From contig JAPLGF010000289.1 in assembly GCA_026390275.1 (NCBI GenBank), positions 1 through 12,297 of the forward strand: 12,297 nucleotides of DNA, written 5' to 3'. The DNA comes from Candidatus Atribacteria bacterium (GTDB lineage: Bacteria > Atribacterota > Atribacteria > Atribacterales > Atribacteraceae). Numbering within the stretch: the stretch's first letter is position 1; every line of letters starts with the position of its first letter. The notes beneath the pieces were generated by a model that did not search any database, was not told the origin of the DNA, and saw only the letters and a list, made by a program, of their open reading frames with translations. Shown here piece after piece: positions 1-6,302 of the stretch. Made by a program: the position numbers and the translations under genes.

Positions 1-689
1 TTGGTGATTTCATCTCGAGGTAAGGTAGCAACGTTCTGACCATCGCGGACGACCGTCACCTTTTCGGCAATTTCCAATACTTCGTTCAGTTTATGACTGA
101 TGAACATCACCGAGATGTCCTTCCGTTGTAAATCTTTTACCACGATAAAGAGCTGATCAATCTCTTTTTTGGTGAGAGCGGAGGTGGGCTCATCCAAAAT
201 GAGAAGTCGAAGTTCGCTGGTGAGCGCCCGGCAGATGGCAACCATCTGTTGATTCGCGACCGAGAGGTTTCCCACCGGTTCGTCGAGTTCCAGATTGATC
301 TTTATTTTCGAGGTTGCCGTTCGAGCAATATTTTCGATTTCTTTCCATTTTAAAACTTTTTGTTGTTCTTCCACCAGCTGGCTGTAGGCAATGTTCTCTT
401 TAACAGTCAGATTGGGAAAGAGTGCAAAATCTTGATAAATGACACGAATTCCTAAATTGATGGCATCAATGGATTTGAGCTTTTGGTGAACTGAGCCTTC
501 AATCCAAATTTCCCCGGTGTCAGGTTGTAGGGTTCCGGAGATAATTTTAATCAGGGTTGATTTTCCTGAACCGTTCTCACCGACCAAGCAGTGAATCTCG
601 CCTTTTCCAATAGAAAAATGAACACCTTTGAGTGCCTGTACGCCACCAAAACTTTTACTGATATTGGTTAAACGTAGAAAATCAACCAT
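1..689 (-). CDS. Sugar ABC transporter ATP-binding protein (RbsA/MglA/XylG type), partial
   Basis: This is the first ATPase domain of a CUT2-type sugar-importer ATPase; the 3' part lies beyond base 1. The 229 visible residues start MVDFLRL. They contain the Walker A motif GENGSGKST (residues 37-45), a Q-loop (IYQDFALFPNLTV), the family-typical signature LSVANQQMV (about residue 141, related to LSVAQQQMV in RbsA-like proteins), Walker B LLILDEPTSALT (about 160-170) and the switch region FISHKL. Full-length relatives are about 500 residues with two fused ATPase domains, so less than half is visible. It powers import at the inner face of the membrane. The start is the ATG at 687-689, preceded by AAGG about 9 nt upstream. 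It lies 95 nt downstream of the binding-protein gene, with a terminator-like hairpin between, so it is probably expressed by read-through. The permease partner would be further downstream. The substrate is unknown. Confidence 0.95.
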   Translation of the reverse strand, partial: MVDFLRLTNISKSFGGVQALKGVHFSIGKGEIHCLVGENGSGKSTLIKIISGTLQPDTGEIWIEGSVHQKLKSIDAINLGIRVIYQDFALFPNLTVKENIAYSQLVEEQQKVLKWKEIENIARTATSKIKINLELDEPVGNLSVANQQMVAICRALTSELRLLILDEPTSALTKKEIDQLFIVVKDLQRKDISVMFISHKLNEVLEIAEKVTVVRDGQNVATLPRDEIT

Positions 690-725
690 GGTATCGTACC
701 TTATTATGAAGAAGGATTAAGAAAC

Positions 726-763
726 AAATCGGCCTTCCTTCTGATTGGGAGGAAGGCCGATTT
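726..763 (-). terminator. Intrinsic terminator / attenuator between binding protein and ATPase
   Basis: This is a perfect 14-bp inverted repeat (AAATCGGCCTTCCT paired with AGGAAGGCCGATTT) with a 10-nt loop. On the minus strand the stem runs into a U-rich tail (ATTTGTTTCTT). It begins 21 nt after the stop codon of the sugar-binding protein gene and lies upstream of the ATPase start. Hairpins in this position often let the binding protein be made in excess over the membrane and ATPase parts; that role is inferred. The repeat is symmetric, so it could also stop plus-strand transcription, although no plus-strand gene is seen here. Confidence 0.8.
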
Positions 764-784
764 GGGAAATCGAGAAGAAAGGAA

Positions 785-1777
785 TTAGAAATCAAATTCC
801 TTGACGTTATCTTTGGTAATAATTAACGGTTTATCGAAGAGTATTGTTTTGCCGGTAACCATGGCTTTTCCAATGTTTGGAACCTCCATGCCGTCAACGA
901 TTTCGTTTGCTTTTCCATCGAGGATCATTTTTGCAAGGTAAACCATAACATACCCGGCTTCAGCTGAGTCCCAGATGGGGGCATAGCTCAAAGAACCATC
1001 TTCCAGGTATTGGGCTGCCTGCATAGGGGAGGTACCTCCGACTACAAAAACCTTTCCGATCAGACTCTTTTCCCGGACGGCCTGAGCTGCACCTGGTGCA
1101 CCCTGGCTACCAAAGGTGAGGAATCCTTTTAGGTCAGGGTAGGCAGTGAGGATTTCTAGAGCAGTTTGTCTGGCTAAATTCTGATCTTCCGCCACCGGGA
1201 AACGATCGGCAGCCAAGACTAAATTAGGATATTTTTCCTTGGCCAGTTTGAGAGCGGCATCAGCCCAAATGTTGTGTGCCGGGACCGTGAGTGAACCGAC
1301 AAAAATAACAAATTTACCACTATTACCCATTTTTTCGACGAGCAATTCCAGACATCTTTCACCATACTTTACATTATCAATCATTTCAACATCGAAATCA
1401 TGATTCTTCTGGTCTGGGGATTCGTGAGTTATTACTGCGATCTTTTGCTCTTTGGCCCGGGTAAATACCGGTTCGCACGAACTGGCATTATTCGGAACGA
1501 CCAAAATCGCATTGACGCCCTGGTTGATAGCGTCCTCAATGAGACGGACTTGTTCGGCTTCATCGGCTGACGCCGGTGCTTGTTGATATACTTCCACTCC
1601 AAAATCCTTACCGGCTTTTAACAATCCTTTTTCCATATTATTAAACCAGGGAGCCCGGAGCTTGGGAACCGAAACCATCTTGTACTTGGTCTCAGCCGCA
1701 AAGGCACCCACACTAAGAGAGAGAACAAAGACGGACAGCATCATGACTGCTACCAGAAGAAGAACACGACGTTTCAT
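785..1777 (-). CDS. Periplasmic sugar-binding protein of a CUT2-type ABC transporter (Peripla_BP_4, RbsB/LsrB/RhaS-like)
   Basis: This 330-residue protein captures a sugar in the periplasm and delivers it to an ABC importer. Residues 1-27 form a signal peptide: basic MKRR, a hydrophobic core and an AFA cleavage site before AETKYK. There is no lipobox cysteine, so it is probably soluble in a periplasm. The mature part has the ribose-binding-protein fold pattern: an early strand with APWFNNMEKGL, the segment QVRLIEDAINQGVNAILVVP, then AYPDLKGFLTFGSQGAPGAAQA and the hinge-side SYAPIWDSAEAGY. The late Trp-Asp pattern and overall layout recall LsrB (autoinducer-2) and rhamnose-binding proteins more than ribose-binding protein; this is judged by eye. 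The start is the ATG at 1775-1777, with GGAGGG about 7 nt upstream. It has its own strong promoter and is followed by a terminator and the ATPase gene. The ligand cannot be assigned. Confidence 0.93.
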   Translation of the reverse strand: MKRRVLLLVAVMMLSVFVLSLSVGAFAAETKYKMVSVPKLRAPWFNNMEKGLLKAGKDFGVEVYQQAPASADEAEQVRLIEDAINQGVNAILVVPNNASSCEPVFTRAKEQKIAVITHESPDQKNHDFDVEMIDNVKYGERCLELLVEKMGNSGKFVIFVGSLTVPAHNIWADAALKLAKEKYPNLVLAADRFPVAEDQNLARQTALEILTAYPDLKGFLTFGSQGAPGAAQAVREKSLIGKVFVVGGTSPMQAAQYLEDGSLSYAPIWDSAEAGYVMVYLAKMILDGKANEIVDGMEVPNIGKAMVTGKTILFDKPLIITKDNVKEFDF

Positions 1778-1828
1778 AAAAAACCCTCCTTTAAAGTGAT
1801 GTGATTGAGAAAAACACTCGCTCCCCTT

Positions 1829-1857
1829 ATTGTAAGCATGACCAATTTCACTGTCAA
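1829..1857 (-). promoter_or_regulatory. Sigma-70-type promoter of the sugar-binding protein gene
   Basis: On the minus strand a perfect -35 TTGACA (1852-1857) is followed by a 17-nt spacer and TACAAT (-10, 1829-1834), one mismatch from TATAAT. Transcription would start near 1822, giving a leader of about 45 nt with a GGAGG ribosome binding site. This is the best promoter match in the window and fits high expression of a binding protein. It sits between the end of the DWIGLY-repeat gene and the binding-protein gene. Confidence 0.8.
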
Positions 1858-1876
1858 TGAAAAAAGTGTTTTATTA

Positions 1877-1890
1877 ACGACTCACGACTC
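1877..1890. repeat. Tandem 7-mer direct repeat (ACGACTC x2) upstream of the promoter
   Basis: Two exact head-to-tail copies of ACGACTC (GAGTCGT on the minus strand) occupy 1877-1890, about 20 nt upstream of the -35 box of the binding-protein promoter. The position suits an activator or regulator site, but such a short repeat could be chance. Confidence 0.4.
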
Positions 1891-1905
1891 CCGGTATTTT
1901 CCGGG
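1890..1905 (-). terminator. Weak hairpin after the DWIGLY-repeat gene
   Basis: A 5-bp perfect stem (CCCGG/CCGGG) with loop AAAATA lies 20 nt after the stop codon of the repeat-protein gene. There is no immediate U-tract; a run of six T only appears about 25 nt further on. It may be a weak or factor-assisted terminator, or nothing. Confidence 0.3.
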
Positions 1906-1924
1906 TTGTGGGAAGGTGAGTGGT

Positions 1925-3907
1925 TTATTCTTTTTCCTTCAGTACATGAATATTTTTGCCATAGAGCAGGAAAGGACCACTGATGATCCATTTACCGTCT
2001 TTTTTCTGGAATGAATTGAAGCGGGTGGTGGATTTTCCGCTTGAATGGTAGAAAAGGAGGGTATTTCCTTCGATTCCCCAGCTGGATTCGTTGGGGTTAG
2101 AATAACCACTGATCTTTCCCTCGGGGAGGAGTCGGAGGGTTCCGAGGACCGTGCCATCTCCCCGGCCAAATTCCCAGGTGATGGAGGTCAGCTCATCCAG
2201 GGAGATGGGGAAGGGTGACGGAGATGGGCTCGGCTGGGGGGATTGGTCATCGGTGGGAATTTCCCCCACGAGAAAGGGATCGCTTTTTGCCAGAAAGGTA
2301 TATCCATCGTTTTCAAAAAGACGGACATCATACTCTCCAGTTTCAGTGGGAGCGGTAAAAGAAACCGAACCATCTTTTTTTCCTTCGGTATATTTCCAGA
2401 TGACGTAATCCCGGTCATTGGAGATTTTTTTGTACAATCCGATCCAGTCTTTGGGATTCCCGGGGGAATTCTGGTAGGAAACGGTGAAGATCTCTCCAGG
2501 ACGCACGGGAGATGGTTCCACCGACAGTCGGGGGCCCGGACTGGTTACGGTAAACGTAATGGACGTAATTTCTTTCCCTCCGGAATCGCTGTCGTTCATG
2601 CGGAGATCATAGGATCCGGGATCAATGGGAGCAGGGAAAACCAATTGACCAGCGGTTCGGCCAGAAAGATACTGATACGTCAGGTCATTTTGATCGTTCA
2701 CGGTTTCATCACCGTGGGGAGTGGAGGAAGGGATAATACCCACCCAGGCATTAGTGGAAAGGCCATCAGGAGCGGTAAGCTGAACTTTAATTTCTTCTCC
2801 CGGTGCGAAGTTCTCTTTTTCCAGTTTTAGCGAGGGCTGGAGAGTCTCTTTTTTCACTGTAAAACTGGGGCTCTGTGCCAGACGTTTCATTTCGTCGTTC
2901 TCAAAGAGCCGGACGTCGTAGATGCCTTCTTCCTCCGGAGCAGAGAAAGTGATGGTTCCTGATTTCTGGCTATCTGTGTATTTCCAGATCAGGTGATCCC
3001 GATCGGGGGAATTACTCCTGTATAGACCAATCCAGTCTTTTGGGTTACCGGGAGCACCAGAAAATTCAATGGTGAAATCCACCTTTGGTGGAACAGGTTT
3101 TTCGGGAACATGGAGAGTGATTCCGATCTCTGGGGGCAGGGTAATTTTAACAGAGGCAAGAATTTGATTAAAGATCGGTTCCGCCTCCGGCCAGAGTTTT
3201 TGAGAGCATCCCGCTACTAAACCGATATATTTCCCTCCGAAGACCGTTTTCCGGGATATTAAGAGCCATACTTTCATTTTTCCGTTTTCGATTGATCCTG
3301 TAACGTAACGAAATGAAAGGGAGCCGATAACTTTCTCGCTCTCTTGATCGATAGTAACGTCGAGCATCTGGTCTTCGAGATTATCTTTCAAAACCACGGC
3401 AAACGCCACGTCGGGGTTGTTCTCCTCTCCCTGGTACCAGCCGGTGATTTCTACATCGGGAGGAGAGGGTTTCCAATTTTGTGGGACATTAAGAGTGACC
3501 ACCCCAACAGATTTCGTTTCCCATCCGGTGATCGATACGGTGATCTTTTTCACTTCGAAGGGATCGCTCTTGTTGATCAACGTCATTCCATCGTTGGCGA
3601 AAGCACGAAACTCGTATCCCCCTTCTTCTTTTATGGGGTTGAAGGTCATCGAACCGGTGGTTTTTTCCTCGAAATATTTCCATTCTAAGTAATCCCGATC
3701 TGGCGCTCCGCTTTTATAGAGCCCGATCCAATCCTTCGAATTACCGGATGCTCCGGTGAACTGAATGGTAATGGTATCATCTGGCAGTACCGGTGTAGAT
3801 TCCACGGTGATAGCGAGAGGTAACTGGGTATCTTCACTGGCTAAAACAACACCGGTCAGAATGAAAAACATAAGGAAGACCAACAGAAGCCTTGCAGTAC
3901 GCAACAT
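1925..3907 (-). CDS. Exported multi-domain protein with four DWIGLY-type beta-sandwich repeats, function unknown
   Basis: From the ATG at 3905-3907 this encodes 660 residues. An in-frame TTG seven codons earlier would extend it, but the ATG has AAGGAGGGGG about 8 nt upstream, so I chose the ATG. Residues 1-23 form a signal peptide (hydrophobic core, VLA before SED); there is no lipobox. Four related ~90-residue units follow, at about 31-121, 260-353, 358-456 and 459-547. Each has a proline-rich first strand. Units 1, 2 and 4 carry the core DWIGLY, then DRD, WKY and an AFANDG or LFEND motif; unit 3 is diverged (AWVGIIP). The motif recalls SKICH-like or purple-phosphatase N-terminal Ig-like domains. 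A different ~135-residue domain lies between units 1 and 2. A Pro/Ser linker (about 553-568) leads to a ~90-residue C-terminal domain with SITWEF and ESSWGI. No catalytic motif is seen. The role may be surface or glycan binding (inference). Confidence 0.88.
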   Translation of the reverse strand: MLRTARLLLVFLMFFILTGVVLASEDTQLPLAITVESTPVLPDDTITIQFTGASGNSKDWIGLYKSGAPDRDYLEWKYFEEKTTGSMTFNPIKEEGGYEFRAFANDGMTLINKSDPFEVKKITVSITGWETKSVGVVTLNVPQNWKPSPPDVEITGWYQGEENNPDVAFAVVLKDNLEDQMLDVTIDQESEKVIGSLSFRYVTGSIENGKMKVWLLISRKTVFGGKYIGLVAGCSQKLWPEAEPIFNQILASVKITLPPEIGITLHVPEKPVPPKVDFTIEFSGAPGNPKDWIGLYRSNSPDRDHLIWKYTDSQKSGTITFSAPEEEGIYDVRLFENDEMKRLAQSPSFTVKKETLQPSLKLEKENFAPGEEIKVQLTAPDGLSTNAWVGIIPSSTPHGDETVNDQNDLTYQYLSGRTAGQLVFPAPIDPGSYDLRMNDSDSGGKEITSITFTVTSPGPRLSVEPSPVRPGEIFTVSYQNSPGNPKDWIGLYKKISNDRDYVIWKYTEGKKDGSVSFTAPTETGEYDVRLFENDGYTFLAKSDPFLVGEIPTDDQSPQPSPSPSPFPISLDELTSITWEFGRGDGTVLGTLRLLPEGKISGYSNPNESSWGIEGNTLLFYHSSGKSTTRFNSFQKKDGKWIISGPFLLYGKNIHVLKEKE

Positions 3908-4023
3908 GATTCTCCCCCTCCTTGTCAAAAATCATTAGATGTGATGAATGTTCGAATTCTCACAGGAATGATGGTTCAACCCATACGGTTATTATATGTA
4001 TATAAAGATACTGTGAATAGACA

Positions 4024-4052
4024 ATTATACCAGTTTCTGGCGCCAGCAACGG
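4024..4052 (-). promoter_or_regulatory. Extended -10 promoter upstream of the DWIGLY-repeat gene
   Basis: On the minus strand the sequence TGGTATAAT gives a perfect -10 TATAAT (4024-4029) with an extended-10 TG. The -35 at 17-nt spacing (CCGTTG, 4047-4052) is poor, as is usual for extended -10 promoters. The start would be near 4017, leaving a leader of about 110 nt before the ATG at 3907. A second TATAAT lies about 30 nt further downstream, behind a TTCACA at a short spacing, and could be an alternative. Confidence 0.6.
4037..4046. promoter_or_regulatory. Perfect 10-bp palindrome CTGGCGCCAG inside the promoter spacer
   Basis: A perfect palindrome fills the upstream half of the spacer between the -10 and -35 boxes of the repeat-gene promoter. 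Dimeric repressors often bind in this position. The adjacent lacI-family gene is the obvious candidate, but this is inference from position only. Confidence 0.35.
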
Positions 4053-4072
4053 AGGAAAATTCCCCTCCTCCG
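4050..4072. other. 7-bp hairpin (CGGAGGA / TCCTCCG), possible lacI terminator or regulatory structure
   Basis: A perfect 7-bp inverted repeat with a 9-nt loop lies about 135 nt downstream of the lacI-family stop codon and touches the -35 region of the next promoter. No T-tract follows on the minus strand, so it is not a classic intrinsic terminator. It could still end the upstream transcript with a factor, or act as a protein site. Confidence 0.35.
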
Positions 4073-4094
4073 GAAGGGTGGCGCGAAGTGCCGT

Positions 4095-4190
4095 GGAGGG
4101 TGCCTTTCCATCTCAACAACTCAACATCATTTTCAGGGGAGGGTGCCTTTTCCAACTCCACAATTCCACATCTTTTCCACATATTTTCGG
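4095..4190. repeat. Imperfect tandem repeat in the intergenic region (2 copies, ~43-53 bp)
   Basis: Copy 1 (4095-4137) and copy 2 (4138-4190) both start with GGAGGGTGCC plus TTTCCA, the second with one extra T. Both continue with a similar CTC-ACA-CAACATC-like stretch and end in an ATTTTC(A)GGGG block. Agreement is exact over the first ~16 nt and good after that, with small indels. The pair fills most of the region between the lacI-family stop codon and the next promoter and has no reading frame of note. It may be a dispersed intergenic element or a local duplication. Confidence 0.6.
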
Positions 4191-4206
4191 GGTAGTGGAA
4201 AATAAA

Positions 4207-5220
4207 TCAGGTGGAATCCCGGATGACCAGTTCGTTTTCGAGGATGATATTTTGTAGTGCCCTGTTTTCTTTATTCTCGATTTTTTCCAGGAGGAGTTGG
4301 GTGGCGATGGTTCCCATTTGATGGGTATTTTCGGAAATGACCGTGAGAGGAGTTTGAAGTAGCGAGGACCAGGGAGTATCATCAAACCCGATTACCGAGA
4401 TGTTTTCCGGTATTTTCCATGATTTTTCCCGTAAGATACGGAGAGCAGTGATGGTCTTGGTCTGAGTGGTACAGATCAATCCATTGATGGGAGAGGAGAT
4501 TAACAATTGATTAAATGCGCTGGTGAAGCTCTCCACGTTATGTTCTTTGATGAAGATGGTGTGATTGACGAGACCGTATTCTTTGATGGCCACATCGTAC
4601 CCACTCTTTTTCTCAGTGTTTGCCAGTGAACCGGGATCGTACCCTAATAAAGCAATATGGCATCGACCCTTTTGAATGAGATGCTCAGTGGCGGAGTAGG
4701 CGGCTTTATAGTTGTTCGAAACTACCGAATCGATGTTTAACCCTTCGATTTTACGGTTTACCTGAACGATGGGAATGCCACTCTTGTTGATCTGTTCTAA
4801 AAATTGTTTGTTTTGATAGGAACAGGGGACTACCAGGATTCCACTGATTCGTTTCGCAAAAAAGACCTGCAGGATTTCTTTCTCCCGGATCGGTTCCTCT
4901 TCGCTGGAAGCCAAGAGGAAACTAAAGGATTTCTGGTGGGCACACTCATTGACTGCCCGGATCATTGGATTGTAGAAATTGCTGACGATGGGAATAACCA
5001 GGCCAATAGTTTTGGCATCGTTCATTTTGAGGGCCCTTGCCAGCTGATCGGGAACGTAATTGAGTTCCTTGATGGCCCTTTCGATCCGGTACTGGAGTTC
5101 AGCGGAAACAAAACGGCTTCCGTTGAGATAGGCAGAAACTGAGGCTCTTGAAACACCTGCTACCCGGGCAACATCCTGGCTGGATGGCCTTTTTTGTGAG
5201 GGAGGTTCTTTTGGTATCAT
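4207..5220 (-). CDS. LacI/GalR-family transcriptional regulator
   Basis: This 337-residue protein has the normal family length. The N-terminal helix-turn-helix is at about residues 13-35 (SQDVARVAGVSRASVSAYLNG), followed by the hinge region LNYVPDQLARALK. The effector domain begins KTIGLVIPIVSNFYNPMIRAV, with the typical ISGILVVP, then VVSNNYKAAYSATEHLIQKG, HIALLGYDP and ISVIGFDDTPWSSLLQTPLTVI. It should bind operator DNA as a dimer and respond to a sugar or sugar phosphate. It lies 53 nt after the alcohol-dehydrogenase gene, so it may be the last gene of the catabolic operon and also have its own control region: an imperfect palindrome sits just upstream. The start is the ATG at 5218-5220; its ribosome binding site is weak (GGAAGAAG about 10 nt upstream), suggesting low expression. 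Likely targets are this operon and perhaps the two promoters downstream (inference). Confidence 0.95.
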   Translation of the reverse strand: MIPKEPPSQKRPSSQDVARVAGVSRASVSAYLNGSRFVSAELQYRIERAIKELNYVPDQLARALKMNDAKTIGLVIPIVSNFYNPMIRAVNECAHQKSFSFLLASSEEEPIREKEILQVFFAKRISGILVVPCSYQNKQFLEQINKSGIPIVQVNRKIEGLNIDSVVSNNYKAAYSATEHLIQKGRCHIALLGYDPGSLANTEKKSGYDVAIKEYGLVNHTIFIKEHNVESFTSAFNQLLISSPINGLICTTQTKTITALRILREKSWKIPENISVIGFDDTPWSSLLQTPLTVISENTHQMGTIATQLLLEKIENKENRALQNIILENELVIRDST

Positions 5221-5242
5221 GGAAAATTTCTTCTTCCCTGTT

Positions 5243-5268
5243 GGAAAATTTTGGAAACAAATTTTTCC
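5243..5268. promoter_or_regulatory. Imperfect 26-bp inverted repeat upstream of the lacI-family gene, candidate operator
   Basis: The arms GGAAAATTTTG (5243-5253) and CAAATTTTTCC (5258-5268) match at 10 of 11 positions around a 4-nt centre. A further GGAAAATTT half-copy lies at 5221-5229. It sits between the alcohol dehydrogenase and the regulator gene, where an autoregulatory operator would be expected. It lacks the central CG of many LacI operators and is AT-rich, so chance cannot be excluded. Confidence 0.4.
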
Positions 5269-5273
5269 GAATC

Positions 5274-6302
5274 CTATGGTTCGTCCATATCAATGAAGAC
5301 TTTTAAATAATCGCTTTGAGGACTCTCGATAAATCGATAGGCTTCTCCCCACTGACGAAAGGGAAAATGATGCGTTTGCAAGGGTGAAAGAGTTACCTTT
5401 TTTTTCGTGATCCAGTCGGCTGCTTTTCGAAAATCATCAAAGGTATACATGAGGGTTCCCGAGAGGTTGATTTCTTTGTCTTGCACTTGAACCATATCGG
5501 TTTTGGGAGGTTCTTCATAGACCCCGGCCACGATCACGTATCCCCCTCTTTCCACCACATGGATACAGGTATTGAGGGGAGCTTCCGCTCCGACGCATTC
5601 AAAAGTCACTTTGGGTACCGCACCAAAAAATTGAATGATCTCCTTTTCTAAGGCAGGATTGGGAGAAACGGTGGCCAATCCAAGTTTCCGGGCAATTTGA
5701 GCCCGGTAGTCTTGTTTTTCTGAGATGAGAATGCGGGAAGCCCCGGAAAGGCGTGACACCTGGGCGACCAGGAGTCCGATTGTTCCCCCTCCCGCAATAA
5801 AGACGTTTTTATAATTTAAATCCGAAATTTTCTGAACCGCATGGATGGCCACCGCCAGCGGTTCGGTCATGGCAGAATCATCAGGTCCCACTTCCTGTGG
5901 GAATTTGACTACTTGTTTTTGGTTCACCTTGAAAAGTGGACTCCCGGCACCAGGGAGACCACCACCGATAAACTGGAGGGTGTTACATTGCCCAATGAGA
6001 CCCACCTGACACTTGGGACAAGTTCCACATCCAATGGCTGGTTCAACCGTCACCAGATCGCCCTTTGACCATCCTTCTACTTCCGGTCCTAATTCTTCGA
6101 TGTATCCGCTGAATTCATGACCCGGGGTCAAAGGGAAGGAAACGATGGGATGCTTTCCCTTGAAAGCGTGAATATCAGACCCACAAATTCCAATTCGGGA
6201 TACTTTTATGACAACTTCGCCCGCCGATGGAACAGGCCTTTCGATTTCCCTAAATGCCATCTCATGGGCGCGGGGAACATAGGCTTGAAGCATAGTATTC
6301 AT
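5274..6302 (-). CDS. Zinc-dependent medium-chain alcohol/polyol dehydrogenase
   Basis: This 342-residue MDR-family enzyme should oxidise a secondary alcohol of a sugar or polyol with NAD(P). Catalytic-zinc ligands are Cys40 (GICGSD), His62-Glu63 (PGHEF) and probably Glu147 (TEPLA). The structural zinc site is complete, with Cys92, Cys95, Cys98 and Cys106. The Rossmann glycine motif is GGGTIG (171-176). The acidic residue after the second strand (ISEKQD) favours NAD over NADP. Length and motifs match sorbitol/threonine/2,3-butanediol-dehydrogenase-like enzymes, but the substrate is open. The ATG at 6300-6302 overlaps the TAA of the iron-sulfur gene by one base, and GGGAGGTGA lies about 10 nt upstream, so translation is probably coupled. 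A second ATG three codons in is an alternative start. It likely feeds or follows the flavin/Fe-S oxidation step in the same pathway. Confidence 0.95.
   Translation of the reverse strand: MNTMLQAYVPRAHEMAFREIERPVPSAGEVVIKVSRIGICGSDIHAFKGKHPIVSFPLTPGHEFSGYIEELGPEVEGWSKGDLVTVEPAIGCGTCPKCQVGLIGQCNTLQFIGGGLPGAGSPLFKVNQKQVVKFPQEVGPDDSAMTEPLAVAIHAVQKISDLNYKNVFIAGGGTIGLLVAQVSRLSGASRILISEKQDYRAQIARKLGLATVSPNPALEKEIIQFFGAVPKVTFECVGAEAPLNTCIHVVERGGYVIVAGVYEEPPKTDMVQVQDKEINLSGTLMYTFDDFRKAADWITKKKVTLSPLQTHHFPFRQWGEAYRFIESPQSDYLKVFIDMDEP

Noticed and set aside
2243..2830. 195-codon open frame on the plus strand
   Set aside because: It lies wholly antisense to the repeat-protein gene, has low-complexity composition and no recognisable domain or ribosome binding site; the minus-strand protein has clear repeats and a signal peptide.
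3908..3928. TTG start giving a 667-residue form of the repeat protein
   Set aside because: The seven extra codons lie within the ribosome binding site of the downstream ATG, which also gives a standard signal peptide start.
3976..4195. Small open frames on both strands in the region between the lacI-family gene and the repeat gene
   Set aside because: They cover the tandem repeat, promoter and hairpin and have no ribosome binding site or family similarity.
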